A DNA stretch of 15,939 nucleotides, from the NCBI GenBank assembly GCA_009787675.1, contig WQSU01000019.1:1-15939 (forward strand). Direction: 5' to 3'. Under the pieces are notes generated by a model. The model was not told where the DNA came from. It did not search any database and saw only the letters and a list, made by a program, of their open reading frames with translations. Each line of letters opens with the position of its first letter. Position 1 is the first letter of the stretch. This DNA is from Lentimicrobiaceae bacterium (GTDB lineage Bacteria > Bacteroidota > Bacteroidia > Bacteroidales > WCHB1-69). Both the position numbers and the translations under genes were made by a program. Below are positions 7,420-14,620 of this stretch, piece after piece.

Positions 7420-7902
7420 ATGAAAACCATTATTATCTACACCTCAAAACACGGCACAACCGAAAAAGTTGCCATTGCCATTGCCGAAAAATTAAAAGAA
7501 ACGCACGAAGTAACACTATGTTCTTTGAATAAAAACGCCCAGCCCGACATTAGCAACTTCGATACGGTGATTCTCGGCACACCCATTTATGCGGGACAAG
7601 CCTCCAAAAAAATGAAAGTTTTTTGCCAAACCCATGAATCGATTTTATTGCAGAAGAAAACAGGCTTGTTTGTTTGCGGAATGGATCCTGATAAAAACAA
7701 GCAAGAACAAGAATTGAGCAATGCCTATTCGGAAGCATTACGAAAACAAGCTGCCGCCACTGGCTTTTTAGGTGGCGCCTTTTTGTTTGAATTAATGAAT
7801 TTCTTTGAACGTTTTATTATCAAAAGAATAGTTAAAACAACAACATCCGTTGAACGAATTGAGAATGAGGCGGTTGAGAGGTTTGTTGGGAAATTAATGT
7901 AA
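7420..7902 (+). CDS. Flavodoxin-domain protein (HemG/Flavodoxin_5-like)
   Basis: This 160-residue soluble FMN-binding protein begins with strand MKTIIIY and the phosphate loop TSKHGTTEKVA (8-18). FDTVILGTPIYAGQ follows (second flavin-contacting loop) and then KTGLFVCGMDP. The layout resembles Flavodoxin_5 and menaquinone-dependent protoporphyrinogen oxidase HemG (haem synthesis), but the pattern is shared by other small flavodoxins, so I give no symbol. The open frame extends back to 7261 inside the preceding gene. I reject that extension, because family proteins start right at the first strand. ATG 7399 (seven more residues) is the other possible start. It is near the upstream AlbA_2 gene and may be read from the same transcript. 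Its base composition is richer in G+C than that gene. Confidence 0.85.
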   Translation: MKTIIIYTSKHGTTEKVAIAIAEKLKETHEVTLCSLNKNAQPDISNFDTVILGTPIYAGQASKKMKVFCQTHESILLQKKTGLFVCGMDPDKNKQEQELSNAYSEALRKQAAATGFLGGAFLFELMNFFERFIIKRIVKTTTSVERIENEAVERFVGKLM

Positions 7903-7903
7903 A

Positions 7904-7927
7904 GGCAAGAAGGTGCGAAGGCGCGAA
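7904..7927 (+). repeat. Three imperfect tandem octamers GGYRMGAA
   Basis: Right after the flavodoxin stop come GGCAAGAA, GGTGCGAA and GGCGCGAA head to tail, followed by AAAG. The G+C content stands out from the AT-rich spacer. It may be a fragment of a dispersed intergenic repeat. No function can be read from it. Confidence 0.5.
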
Positions 7928-7982
7928 AAAGTGATTGAAGATGAATTGTACAACAAGTGATCAACCTACCAAATAAAGTATT

Positions 7983-8459
7983 ATGAACGAAACCCCATTA
8001 GTAGATAAAGTCTATTTGCTTGAAAAATTTCCCTGCAAAATGGGTTGGACCTTTACGGAAATTCCGGAAATTCTGCCCGACAAAAACGCCCCTTTCAGTT
8101 GGGTGAAAGTAAAAGGTAGTATTGACGGATATGAAATCAGCAAATACCACTTAATGCCATCAGGAAAAGGTTCATTAATGCTGGCGGTTAAGGCTGAAAT
8201 TAGAAAGAAAATTAAAAAACAGGCGGGCGACTATGTTCACGTCGTTTTATACCCCGATAATGAGCCGTTGGAAATTCCTGAAGAACTGCTGTCGTGCCTG
8301 CAAGACGACGCCCAAGCATGGCATTCTTTTAACTCGCTCAATGAGAGAGAACAACACTCTTATGTAAAGTGGATATATTCCGCTAAAACAGAACAAACTA
8401 AAGTGGATAGAATAGCTAAAACAATTAACAAACTAAATACTGCACATTTTATACAATAA
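7983..8459 (+). CDS. DUF1905 - YdeI/OmpD-associated protein
   Basis: This 158-residue protein has two known small domains. Residues about 36-92 are DUF1905, a beta-barrel-like fold with the conserved run GYEISKYHLMPSGKG (49-63) and LAVKAEIRKKIKKQAGD. Residues about 97-155 are the helical YdeI/OmpD-associated domain (PF13376): IPEELLSCLQDD, then F-x-x-L-x-x-x-x-x-x-x-Y-x-x-W-I and a basic end TKVDRIAKTINKL. Family members have been linked in enterobacteria to bacteriocin or peptide resistance, but the molecular role is unknown. It has no signal peptide. Its last codons contain the first half-site of the operator-like repeats ahead of the Fic gene. A mutated piece of the same gene type lies just after the Fic gene, so the pair sits in rearranged DNA. 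Confidence 0.85.
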   Translation: MNETPLVDKVYLLEKFPCKMGWTFTEIPEILPDKNAPFSWVKVKGSIDGYEISKYHLMPSGKGSLMLAVKAEIRKKIKKQAGDYVHVVLYPDNEPLEIPEELLSCLQDDAQAWHSFNSLNEREQHSYVKWIYSAKTEQTKVDRIAKTINKLNTAHFIQ

Positions 8460-8522
8460 AATATGCAGTAAATTCGTTTGTCATGTAAAATTACTGCATA
8501 TTATTTTCACTTTTATATGCAG
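8438..8522 (+). promoter_or_regulatory. Tandem operator-like sites ahead of the Fic gene
   Basis: Two direct copies of the inverted repeat TACTGCA-N19-TGCAG are seen: 8438-8470 (right arm TGCAGTA) and 8492-8522 (right arm TGCAG followed by AA). The four TGCA cores start at 8441, 8464, 8495 and 8518, so spacings are 23, 31 and 23 bases, a symmetric layout with 54 bases between copies. The inner arms also form a perfect 12-base inverted repeat, AATATGCAGTAA (8460-8471) with TTACTGCATATT (8491-8502). The second copy ends 15 bases before the Fic ATG. This suggests a dimeric repressor; the Fic protein's own C-terminal winged-helix-like part is the obvious candidate (inference). Confidence 0.55.
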
Positions 8523-8537
8523 AAAAAATAAAAATAC

Positions 8538-9581
8538 ATGAGAAAATTTGATTATTCATTTTTAAAAAACTCGCTCTTACCGGCAAATTTACTTGGCATT
8601 ACTAACAATATTGCAGAGTTAAAAGTATTGGAGCAAGTTCGCAAATATGATTTCCCGAAGATTTTTACTAAATTAGAAAACATTGCCAAAGTACAGTCGG
8701 TCAAAGGGTCGAATGCCATTGAAAATATCGTTACCACCGACAAGCGCATTGAGGAAATTGTTAATCATTCGTCTGCACCACTCAACCACAATGAACAGGA
8801 GATTGCGGGCTATCGCGATGCATTGAGCGCTATTCACAACGATTTTTCAACGATCACGCTTAACGAACAAACTATTTTAAATCTTCATTCCGTCATGCTT
8901 TCTTTTACCGAAACAAGCGGGGGCGCATATAAAACTTCCGACAATGTAATTTTGGAAATAGACCATGATGGCAACCGGAAAATACGGTTTATTCCCACCA
9001 AAGCCTCTGAAACACCAGCGGCTATGCAGCAACTTATTTATGCGTTTATGGATGCCGGCAGCGATAGCGGAATTAACAAACTGCTTTTAATTCCGTGTTT
9101 TATTCTTGATTTTTTGTGTATTCATCCATTTTCTGATGGAAACGGAAGAATGTCGCGGTTACTTTCTTTATTGCTCTTATACAAAACGGGTTTTGATGCG
9201 GGAAAATATATTTCTTTTGAAGAACAGATTAACAAAAACAAAAAAAATTACTACGAGGCACTACGGAAATCTTCAGAAAATTGGGAAGACAATATAAATG
9301 ATTATCTGCCATTTATAGAAAATTTTGTTTTCACGTTACTTGTTTGCTATAAAGAACTTGACAAGCGTTTTGCGGTTATTAATTCAAAAAATATTTCCAA
9401 ACGTGAGCGTATTGAGCAAACCATACTTAATAGTTTACTCCCACTTGGCAAACGGGAAATCAATTATATTTTGCCAGATGTTTCGGCAACTACCATCGAA
9501 GTGGTGGTTTCTCAAATGCTAAAGCAAGATAAAATCAAAAAAATCGGAACGTTTAAAGATGCAAAATATGTCAAAAATTAA
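8538..9581 (+). CDS. Fic-family AMP-transferase, class II, with C-terminal winged-helix-like region
   Basis: The 347-residue protein carries the full Fic core motif HPFSDGNGRMSR (196-207), with catalytic His196, so it should transfer AMP (or another nucleotide part) from a nucleotide to a hydroxyl side chain of a target protein. The inhibitory helix S-x-x-x-E-N (S58 to N63, in GSNAIEN) lies N-terminal to the core. This makes it a class II Fic, self-inhibited by Glu62. The flap region GGAYKTSDNVILE (128-140) positions the target. Residues about 285-347 (KRERIEQTILN, then INYILPDVSATTIEVVVSQM) read as a winged helix. Length suits the family of standalone Fic proteins in Bacteroidota. Targets are unknown. 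Tandem operator-like repeats immediately upstream suggest autoregulation. Confidence 0.92.
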   Translation: MRKFDYSFLKNSLLPANLLGITNNIAELKVLEQVRKYDFPKIFTKLENIAKVQSVKGSNAIENIVTTDKRIEEIVNHSSAPLNHNEQEIAGYRDALSAIHNDFSTITLNEQTILNLHSVMLSFTETSGGAYKTSDNVILEIDHDGNRKIRFIPTKASETPAAMQQLIYAFMDAGSDSGINKLLLIPCFILDFLCIHPFSDGNGRMSRLLSLLLLYKTGFDAGKYISFEEQINKNKKNYYEALRKSSENWEDNINDYLPFIENFVFTLLVCYKELDKRFAVINSKNISKRERIEQTILNSLLPLGKREINYILPDVSATTIEVVVSQMLKQDKIKKIGTFKDAKYVKN

Positions 9582-9585
9582 AAAT

Positions 9586-9620
9586 GGGTATGAAAATACC
9601 ATTTAATGCCTTCAGGAAAA
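9586..9620 (+). pseudogene. Scrap of a second DUF1905 gene
   Basis: Starting a few bases after the Fic stop codon, 9594-9620 matches 8142-8168 inside the DUF1905-YdeI gene at 25 of 27 bases and codes for the same KYHLMPSGK. A shorter match (TATGA) precedes it, with 7 bases missing relative to the intact gene, and the frame ends soon after. It is a relic, not a gene. Confidence 0.6.
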
Positions 9621-9698
9621 TCAAATGCGTAATGTATAGAATGTAAAAATCTTACTTTTCAAAAGTGTAAAAGCCAGGAATAGTGTTTAGTGATTCAT

Positions 9699-9732
9699 AA
9701 AAAAAGGCTGCCCTAATGAGCAGCCTTTTTTT
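9699..9732. terminator. Bidirectional intrinsic terminator
   Basis: A perfect 13-base stem (seven A, then GGCTGC; pairing with GCAGCC, then seven T) surrounds the loop CCTAATGA. It lies between the converging Fic and peptide-transporter genes and has the A/T tracts needed to work on both strands. Confidence 0.9.
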
Positions 9733-9750
9733 ATTATTAAAGACAGGTTT

Positions 9751-11304
9751 TTATTTGGCTATTTTTTCGAGCCATTTAACCATACCGAGCATCACAATCA
9801 TGGAGATGGCGCAGGCAGCAGCAAAAACAAGCCAGCAAGCCCAAAGCGGAACATAAGTGTACAATATGCCACCAATGAATAGTATAAAATTACCTATGCC
9901 GGTTGCGGCAAGCCAAAATCCTTGACAAAGCCCCTGCATGTGTGGTGGTGCAACTTTAGACACAAAAGATAATCCTAATGGAGAAATAAATAATTCAGCA
10001 ACTGTGAGGAAGAAGTACAAACCTACCATTACCCAAGGGGTAACTTTCATTATACTAATTTCGTCGGCGCTCATTGAGGATAATGCTTCTTTTGCTGGGA
10101 GAAATGCTGATACAATCAAAATAAACAGGTATGCGATTGCTGCAATTCCCATACCAATTGCAATTTTCTTGGGAGTAGAAGGCTCTTTTCCCTGTTGGCG
10201 CATCCTTCCGAATAACCACATAACAACCGGCGTCAAAACAACCACAAAGAAAGGATTAATAGATTGGAAAATCTCAGCTCCTTTAATGGTGGTAAATCCA
10301 ATATCAAATTTGATGACATCCAAATTAACATAATCGCGAGCAAAATAAGTTAATGAATATCCGTTTTGATGGAAAGAGAACCAGAAAAATATTACAACAC
10401 CAAGTACAGCAAACAAAGCATAAATACGTTGTCTGATTTCAGTAGCAGTCATGGTAATATCTTGTTTTACAGATTTATCATCATTTTGTGCCACAACTTT
10501 TTTAGCCGCAGGATCTGGAAGTTTGTTTTTATTATATATGAAGATAATAAATGAAACAATCATCATTACAATAGCCGCCATAAAAGCATACTGAAAACCC
10601 CTACTGAATACATCTAAATAACTAGCACAAAAAGTATCCAAATTAGCGCCAGTGCCATTTAATACAGCTGAATCAGCGTATTGTTGAAGTTTTGCCAACT
10701 CCGTAGGGTTCATTGTTGTGCCCTGTTTTATATATTCGTGGCACAAAGCAGGCAAGCCCGCGTTATAATCGAAGTGGTTATGGGTTAACCACCAGTTTCT
10801 CATCCCTACAGCTACAAAAGGGGCAAAAAACCCACCGATGTTAATAAACATATAAAAAATTTGAAAACCGGAGTCTCTTTTTGGAGCATATTGTGGATTA
10901 TCATACATTTGTCCCACAATAGCTTGAAGATTGCCTTTAAACAAACCATTACCAAATGCAATTACAAGCAAACCAAAAAAGGTTATCGCTAAATAAAAGT
11001 AATGAGTAATGGGGGTAGGCGTCGGTATTGCAATAATAAAATAACCGATAGCCATACAGATTAAGCCTGTCATAATCGTAGCCTTGTACTTGTGTGTTCT
11101 ATCGGCAATAATACCTCCAACTAATGCCAAAGCATAAATAGAAGCATAAAAAATAGAATACACAAATCCTGTCTGTGTTTCAGACAAGCCGAATTTTGCT
11201 GCGATGAACAGGGTTAATACTGCCATCATAATGTAAAACCCGAAGCGTTCGCCCATATTTGCCAACGCCGCTCCTAATAACCCTTTTGGTTGATTTTTAA
11301 ACAT
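9751..11304 (-). CDS. POT-family proton-coupled oligopeptide transporter
   Basis: This 517-residue inner-membrane protein of the major facilitator superfamily (PTR2/POT, TC 2.A.17) imports di- and tripeptides with protons. Family marks are ERFGFY near the N-terminus, ADRTHKYK in the loop after helix 2, GNGLFKGNLQ with its Lys in helix 4, FINIGGFFAP in helix 5 and FQSINPFFVVVLTP in helix 7. More than twelve hydrophobic segments are visible, and the length is usual. In the family motif E-x-x-E-R (helix 1), linked to proton coupling, the first Glu is Asn here (N16-M-G-E19-R20). The gene follows trxA on the same strand after 49 bases with no promoter match between them, so the two may be co-transcribed. 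A strong terminator lies just beyond the stop. Confidence 0.92.
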   Translation of the reverse strand: MFKNQPKGLLGAALANMGERFGFYIMMAVLTLFIAAKFGLSETQTGFVYSIFYASIYALALVGGIIADRTHKYKATIMTGLICMAIGYFIIAIPTPTPITHYFYLAITFFGLLVIAFGNGLFKGNLQAIVGQMYDNPQYAPKRDSGFQIFYMFINIGGFFAPFVAVGMRNWWLTHNHFDYNAGLPALCHEYIKQGTTMNPTELAKLQQYADSAVLNGTGANLDTFCASYLDVFSRGFQYAFMAAIVMMIVSFIIFIYNKNKLPDPAAKKVVAQNDDKSVKQDITMTATEIRQRIYALFAVLGVVIFFWFSFHQNGYSLTYFARDYVNLDVIKFDIGFTTIKGAEIFQSINPFFVVVLTPVVMWLFGRMRQQGKEPSTPKKIAIGMGIAAIAYLFILIVSAFLPAKEALSSMSADEISIMKVTPWVMVGLYFFLTVAELFISPLGLSFVSKVAPPHMQGLCQGFWLAATGIGNFILFIGGILYTYVPLWACWLVFAAACAISMIVMLGMVKWLEKIAK

Positions 11305-11353
11305 AAATATTTAATTTTAAGTGAATAATGAATTTATATGAATTATTTATCTA

Positions 11354-11668
11354 CTAAAGAAGGCTTTCTATTTTCGCTACCAAGTCGGGCTTTTTAATCA
11401 GTCCAACGTGCACGTCTTTTACTTCGCCGTTTTTTAAGAATACGAGCATGGGGATGTTGCGCACGCCAAATTGCATGGCAATTTCGTTGTTTGCGTCGGT
11501 GTCGCATTTACCAATAACTGCTTTTCCTTCATATTCTGCCGCCACTTCTTCAATAACGGGGGTCAGCGCTCTGCAGGGTCCGCACCATTGCGCCCAGAAG
11601 TCAATAACTACTAATTTATCGCCAGTTACAAGCGTATCAAAATTGGAATTGTCAATGTTTAAAGCCAT
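11354..11668 (-). CDS. trxA: Thioredoxin
   Basis: This 104-residue cytoplasmic disulfide reductase is kept reduced by thioredoxin reductase and supplies electrons to ribonucleotide reductase, peroxiredoxins and others. It has FWAQWCGPCRALTP with active-site Cys29 and Cys32, the buried Asp24 (VIDFW) and the cis-proline Pro73 (NIPM), and a glycine (G89, DVHVGLI) near the expected C-terminal turn. Length is typical of TrxA. There is no signal peptide, so it is not a periplasmic TlpA/ResA type. It is divergent from leuS and heads a likely two-gene unit with the peptide transporter. Its promoter region mirrors that of leuS. Confidence 0.95.
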   Translation of the reverse strand: MALNIDNSNFDTLVTGDKLVVIDFWAQWCGPCRALTPVIEEVAAEYEGKAVIGKCDTDANNEIAMQFGVRNIPMLVFLKNGEVKDVHVGLIKKPDLVAKIESLL

Positions 11669-11701
11669 AAAATTGCATTTTTAAGTTTATCGTCATTTTT
11701 A

Positions 11702-11767
11702 AAGCGGCGAATATATGATTTTTTTGCTACTACTTTCACCTTAAAAATTATTCTAATTTCGCCGCTT
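11702..11767. promoter_or_regulatory. Mirrored divergent promoter region, trxA and leuS
   Basis: AAGCGGCGAA (11702-11711) and TTCGCCGCTT (11758-11767) form a perfect 10-base inverted repeat with a 46-base spacer. Read outward, each side gives TAnnTTCGCCGCTT: TATATTCG on the minus strand, TAATTTCG on the plus strand. Each differs at one base from the -7 consensus TAnnTTTG. The two genes therefore seem to start from matching promoters. A TTTG at 11723-11726 is a possible but rather distant -33 element for leuS. Confidence 0.45.
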
Positions 11768-11797
11768 CATTAACCATCCCAACTACAATATTTTAAC

Positions 11798-14563
11798 ATG
11801 GATTATAATTTTAGAGAAATTGAAAAAAAGTGGCAGCAGTTCTGGCGCGAAAATAATGTGTATAAAACAGATATAGATCGCTCAAAACCAAAATATTATG
11901 TGCTTGATATGTTTCCGTATCCCTCAGGCGCTGGGCTGCACGTAGGACACCCGCTTGGCTACATCGCCTCCGACATTTATGCACGATACAAACGACAAAA
12001 AGGATATAACGTGCTGCACCCCATGGGCTACGATGCGTTTGGGCTACCCGCAGAACAGTATGCCATCCAAACAGGACAACATCCTGCCATTACAACTACG
12101 CAAAACATAGCACGTTATCGGGAACAATTGGACAAAATTGGCTTTTCTTTCGATTGGAGTCGCGAAGTTTGTACTTGCGACCCTGAATATTATAAATGGA
12201 CACAATGGACTTTTATCCAACTGTTTAACCACTATTATTGTTTAGATGCGCAACAGGCGCGTCCCATCTCCGAATTGGAAGAAGTGTTTGCCATAGAGGG
12301 CACCGCACGCATCCGTCCGGCAGCCACCATAGAACTGTCGTTCACTGCCGATGAATGGAACGCCAAAACCAATGAAGAAAAACAAGTTATCTTGTTGAAT
12401 TACAGGTTGGCATATTTGGCAGACACATGGGTAAACTGGTGCCCTAAATTAGGAACGGTGCTTGCCAACGACGAGGTGGTAAACGGCGTTTCTGTGCGCG
12501 GCGGTTTCCCCGTTGAACGCAAATTGATGAAACAGTGGATTTTGCGCGTCTCCGCTTACGCCGAACGTTTGTTGCAGGGACTCAACACCATAGACTGGAG
12601 TGAATCGCTAAAAGAGATCCAAAAAAACTGGATCGGCAAAAGTGAAGGGGCAGCAGTGGAATTTAAAATTAAAAATTTAGAATTTAATATCGGCATTTTC
12701 ACTACACGTCCGGATACCATTTTTGGGGTTACTTTTATGGTCCTTTGCCCTGAACATGAGTTGATTAATGAAATAACAACGCCTGAACAAAGGCAAGAAG
12801 TAGCGGCGTATGTGTTCAAGGCGAAAAATCGCTCCGAGTTGGAACGCGCCGGCGATGTAAAAAAAGTATCAGGCGTATTTACAGGTGCTTACGCAGTAAA
12901 TCCGTTTACCGGTGAGGAGATTCCCGTGTATGTTGCTGAATATGTGTTGGCAGGCTACGGCACCGGCGCCATCATGGCAGTGCCCGCACACGACAGCCGT
13001 GACTATGCTTTCGCAAAACACTTCAAATTGCCTATCAAAGAGGTGATTAGTGGTGGCAATATTGCTGAAGAAGCCTACGAAACCAAAGAGGGCATTTGCG
13101 TCAATTCCGGCTTTATTACCAATATGAACGCCAAAGAGGGCGCCAAAGCAGTAATTGAAAAAATTGTGGAGCTGGGCATAGGCTATGGAACAATAAATTA
13201 CCGTTTACGCGATGCCATTTTTAGTCGGCAACGCTATTGGGGTGAACCATTTCCGGTTTATTTCAAAAATGGAATTCCCTATTTGCTGCCGGAAAACGAA
13301 TTGCCACTATTGCTCCCCGAAGTGGATAAATATTTGCCCACCGAAATCGGTGAGCCGCCTTTGGCGCGTGCGCAAAATTGGCAAACAACTGAAGGTCTTA
13401 AGTTAGAATGCAGTACCATGCCCGGTTTTGCCGGTTCAAGCGGCTACTATTTGCGCTACGTGGATCCTCATAACAACAATGAATATTTTTCAAAAGAAAC
13501 CAATCAATATTGGCAAAATGTTGATTTATATGTAGGTGGTTCTGAGCATGCTACAGGACATTTGGTTTATGCCCGTTTTTGGAATAAATTCTTGTATGAC
13601 ATCGGTTTGGTGTGTAAAGATGAACCATTTCAAAAGTTAATCAATCAAGGTATGATTCAGGGAAGATCCAATTTTGTGTATCGCATTCAAGGCGCCAATA
13701 CGTTTGTATCTTTCGGATTAAAAGAGAATTACGAAGTTACGCCCATTCATGTGGATATCAATATCGTGCATAACGATGTGTTGGATATTGAGCTGTTTAA
13801 ACAATGGTCGCCCGATTTTGCCAATGCCGATTTTATTTTGGAAAACGGCAAATATATTTGTGGTTGGGAAGTCGAAAAAATGTCAAAATCGAAATATAAT
13901 GTACAAAATCCTGACGATTTGGTAGAAAAATATGGTGCAGACACGTTACGCATGTATGAAATGTTTTTGGGACCCCTTGAGTTGGCAAAACCTTGGGATA
14001 CCAATGGCATTGAGGGGGTATCTCGTTTCATCCGCAAATTTTGGCGCTTATTTCACGATGCCAACAACCAATGGAATGTAAACGATGCCGAACCTACGCC
14101 GGATGAGTACAAAATCTTACACCGCACCATCCAAAAAATTGAAAGTGATAATGAGCGATTCTCATTCAATACTGCCGTAAGTGCCTTTATGATTTGCGTG
14201 AACGAATTAGCTGAAACCAAATGCAATAAACGCAAAATATTAGAGCCTCTCACCATTTTGCTGTCAGCGTATGCGCCACACATTTGCGAAGAGTTATGGT
14301 ATAATTTAGGCAATAAAAACTCAATAGTTACCGCAACTTATCCTGCCTTCAATCCGGAATATTTGGTAGAAAACAGCTTCAATTATCCGGTATCTTTTAA
14401 CGGAAAAACTCGTTTTTTTAAAGAATTTCCATTAGATAAATCCGTGAAAGATATTGAATCAGAGGTTCTTTTATTAGAAGAATCCAAAAAATGGATAGAG
14501 GGTGTGTCCGTAAAAAAAGTGATTATTGTGCCGAAGAAAATTATTAACATTGTTGTAGGATAA
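11798..14563 (+). CDS. leuS: Leucyl-tRNA synthetase
   Basis: This 921-residue class Ia enzyme charges tRNA-Leu with leucine. The HIGH-type motif is HVGH (48-51) in FPYPSGAGLHVGH, and KMSKS is at 694-698. The editing (CP1) domain shows TTRPDTIFGVTF and GYGTGAIMAVPAHDSRDYA, which hydrolyse wrongly charged tRNA. Two insertions typical of Bacteroidota enzymes are present: one near residues 150-205, before the NWCP segment, and one between INQGMIQGRS and KMSKS that contains the HVDINIVHNDV stretch. The start is ATG 11798, giving MDYNFREIEKKWQQFW, the usual N-terminus. It is divergent from trxA, and the phosphorylase gene follows 57 bases downstream, across a weak hairpin. Base composition is richer in G+C than the accessory blocks. 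Confidence 0.98.
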   Translation: MDYNFREIEKKWQQFWRENNVYKTDIDRSKPKYYVLDMFPYPSGAGLHVGHPLGYIASDIYARYKRQKGYNVLHPMGYDAFGLPAEQYAIQTGQHPAITTTQNIARYREQLDKIGFSFDWSREVCTCDPEYYKWTQWTFIQLFNHYYCLDAQQARPISELEEVFAIEGTARIRPAATIELSFTADEWNAKTNEEKQVILLNYRLAYLADTWVNWCPKLGTVLANDEVVNGVSVRGGFPVERKLMKQWILRVSAYAERLLQGLNTIDWSESLKEIQKNWIGKSEGAAVEFKIKNLEFNIGIFTTRPDTIFGVTFMVLCPEHELINEITTPEQRQEVAAYVFKAKNRSELERAGDVKKVSGVFTGAYAVNPFTGEEIPVYVAEYVLAGYGTGAIMAVPAHDSRDYAFAKHFKLPIKEVISGGNIAEEAYETKEGICVNSGFITNMNAKEGAKAVIEKIVELGIGYGTINYRLRDAIFSRQRYWGEPFPVYFKNGIPYLLPENELPLLLPEVDKYLPTEIGEPPLARAQNWQTTEGLKLECSTMPGFAGSSGYYLRYVDPHNNNEYFSKETNQYWQNVDLYVGGSEHATGHLVYARFWNKFLYDIGLVCKDEPFQKLINQGMIQGRSNFVYRIQGANTFVSFGLKENYEVTPIHVDINIVHNDVLDIELFKQWSPDFANADFILENGKYICGWEVEKMSKSKYNVQNPDDLVEKYGADTLRMYEMFLGPLELAKPWDTNGIEGVSRFIRKFWRLFHDANNQWNVNDAEPTPDEYKILHRTIQKIESDNERFSFNTAVSAFMICVNELAETKCNKRKILEPLTILLSAYAPHICEELWYNLGNKNSIVTATYPAFNPEYLVENSFNYPVSFNGKTRFFKEFPLDKSVKDIESEVLLLEESKKWIEGVSVKKVIIVPKKIINIVVG

Positions 14564-14590
14564 AAAAATAATTACGTTCCTGCAACTTTT
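14552..14590 (+). terminator. Weak hairpin across the leuS stop codon
   Basis: GTTGTAGGA (14552-14560) pairs with TCCTGCAAC (14578-14586) through one G-T pair, with a 17-base loop that includes the leuS TAA. Four T follow. It could be a weak terminator or attenuator between leuS and the phosphorylase gene; the long AT-rich loop keeps confidence low. Confidence 0.3.
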
Positions 14591-14620
14591 CCAAGAAAAA
14601 CAATCAAAAAATCATAAACA

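Noticed and set aside
9654..9666. Palindrome ACTTTT-C-AAAAGT
   Set aside because: It is short and A/T-only except at the ends; expected by chance in such DNA and next to a far stronger terminator.
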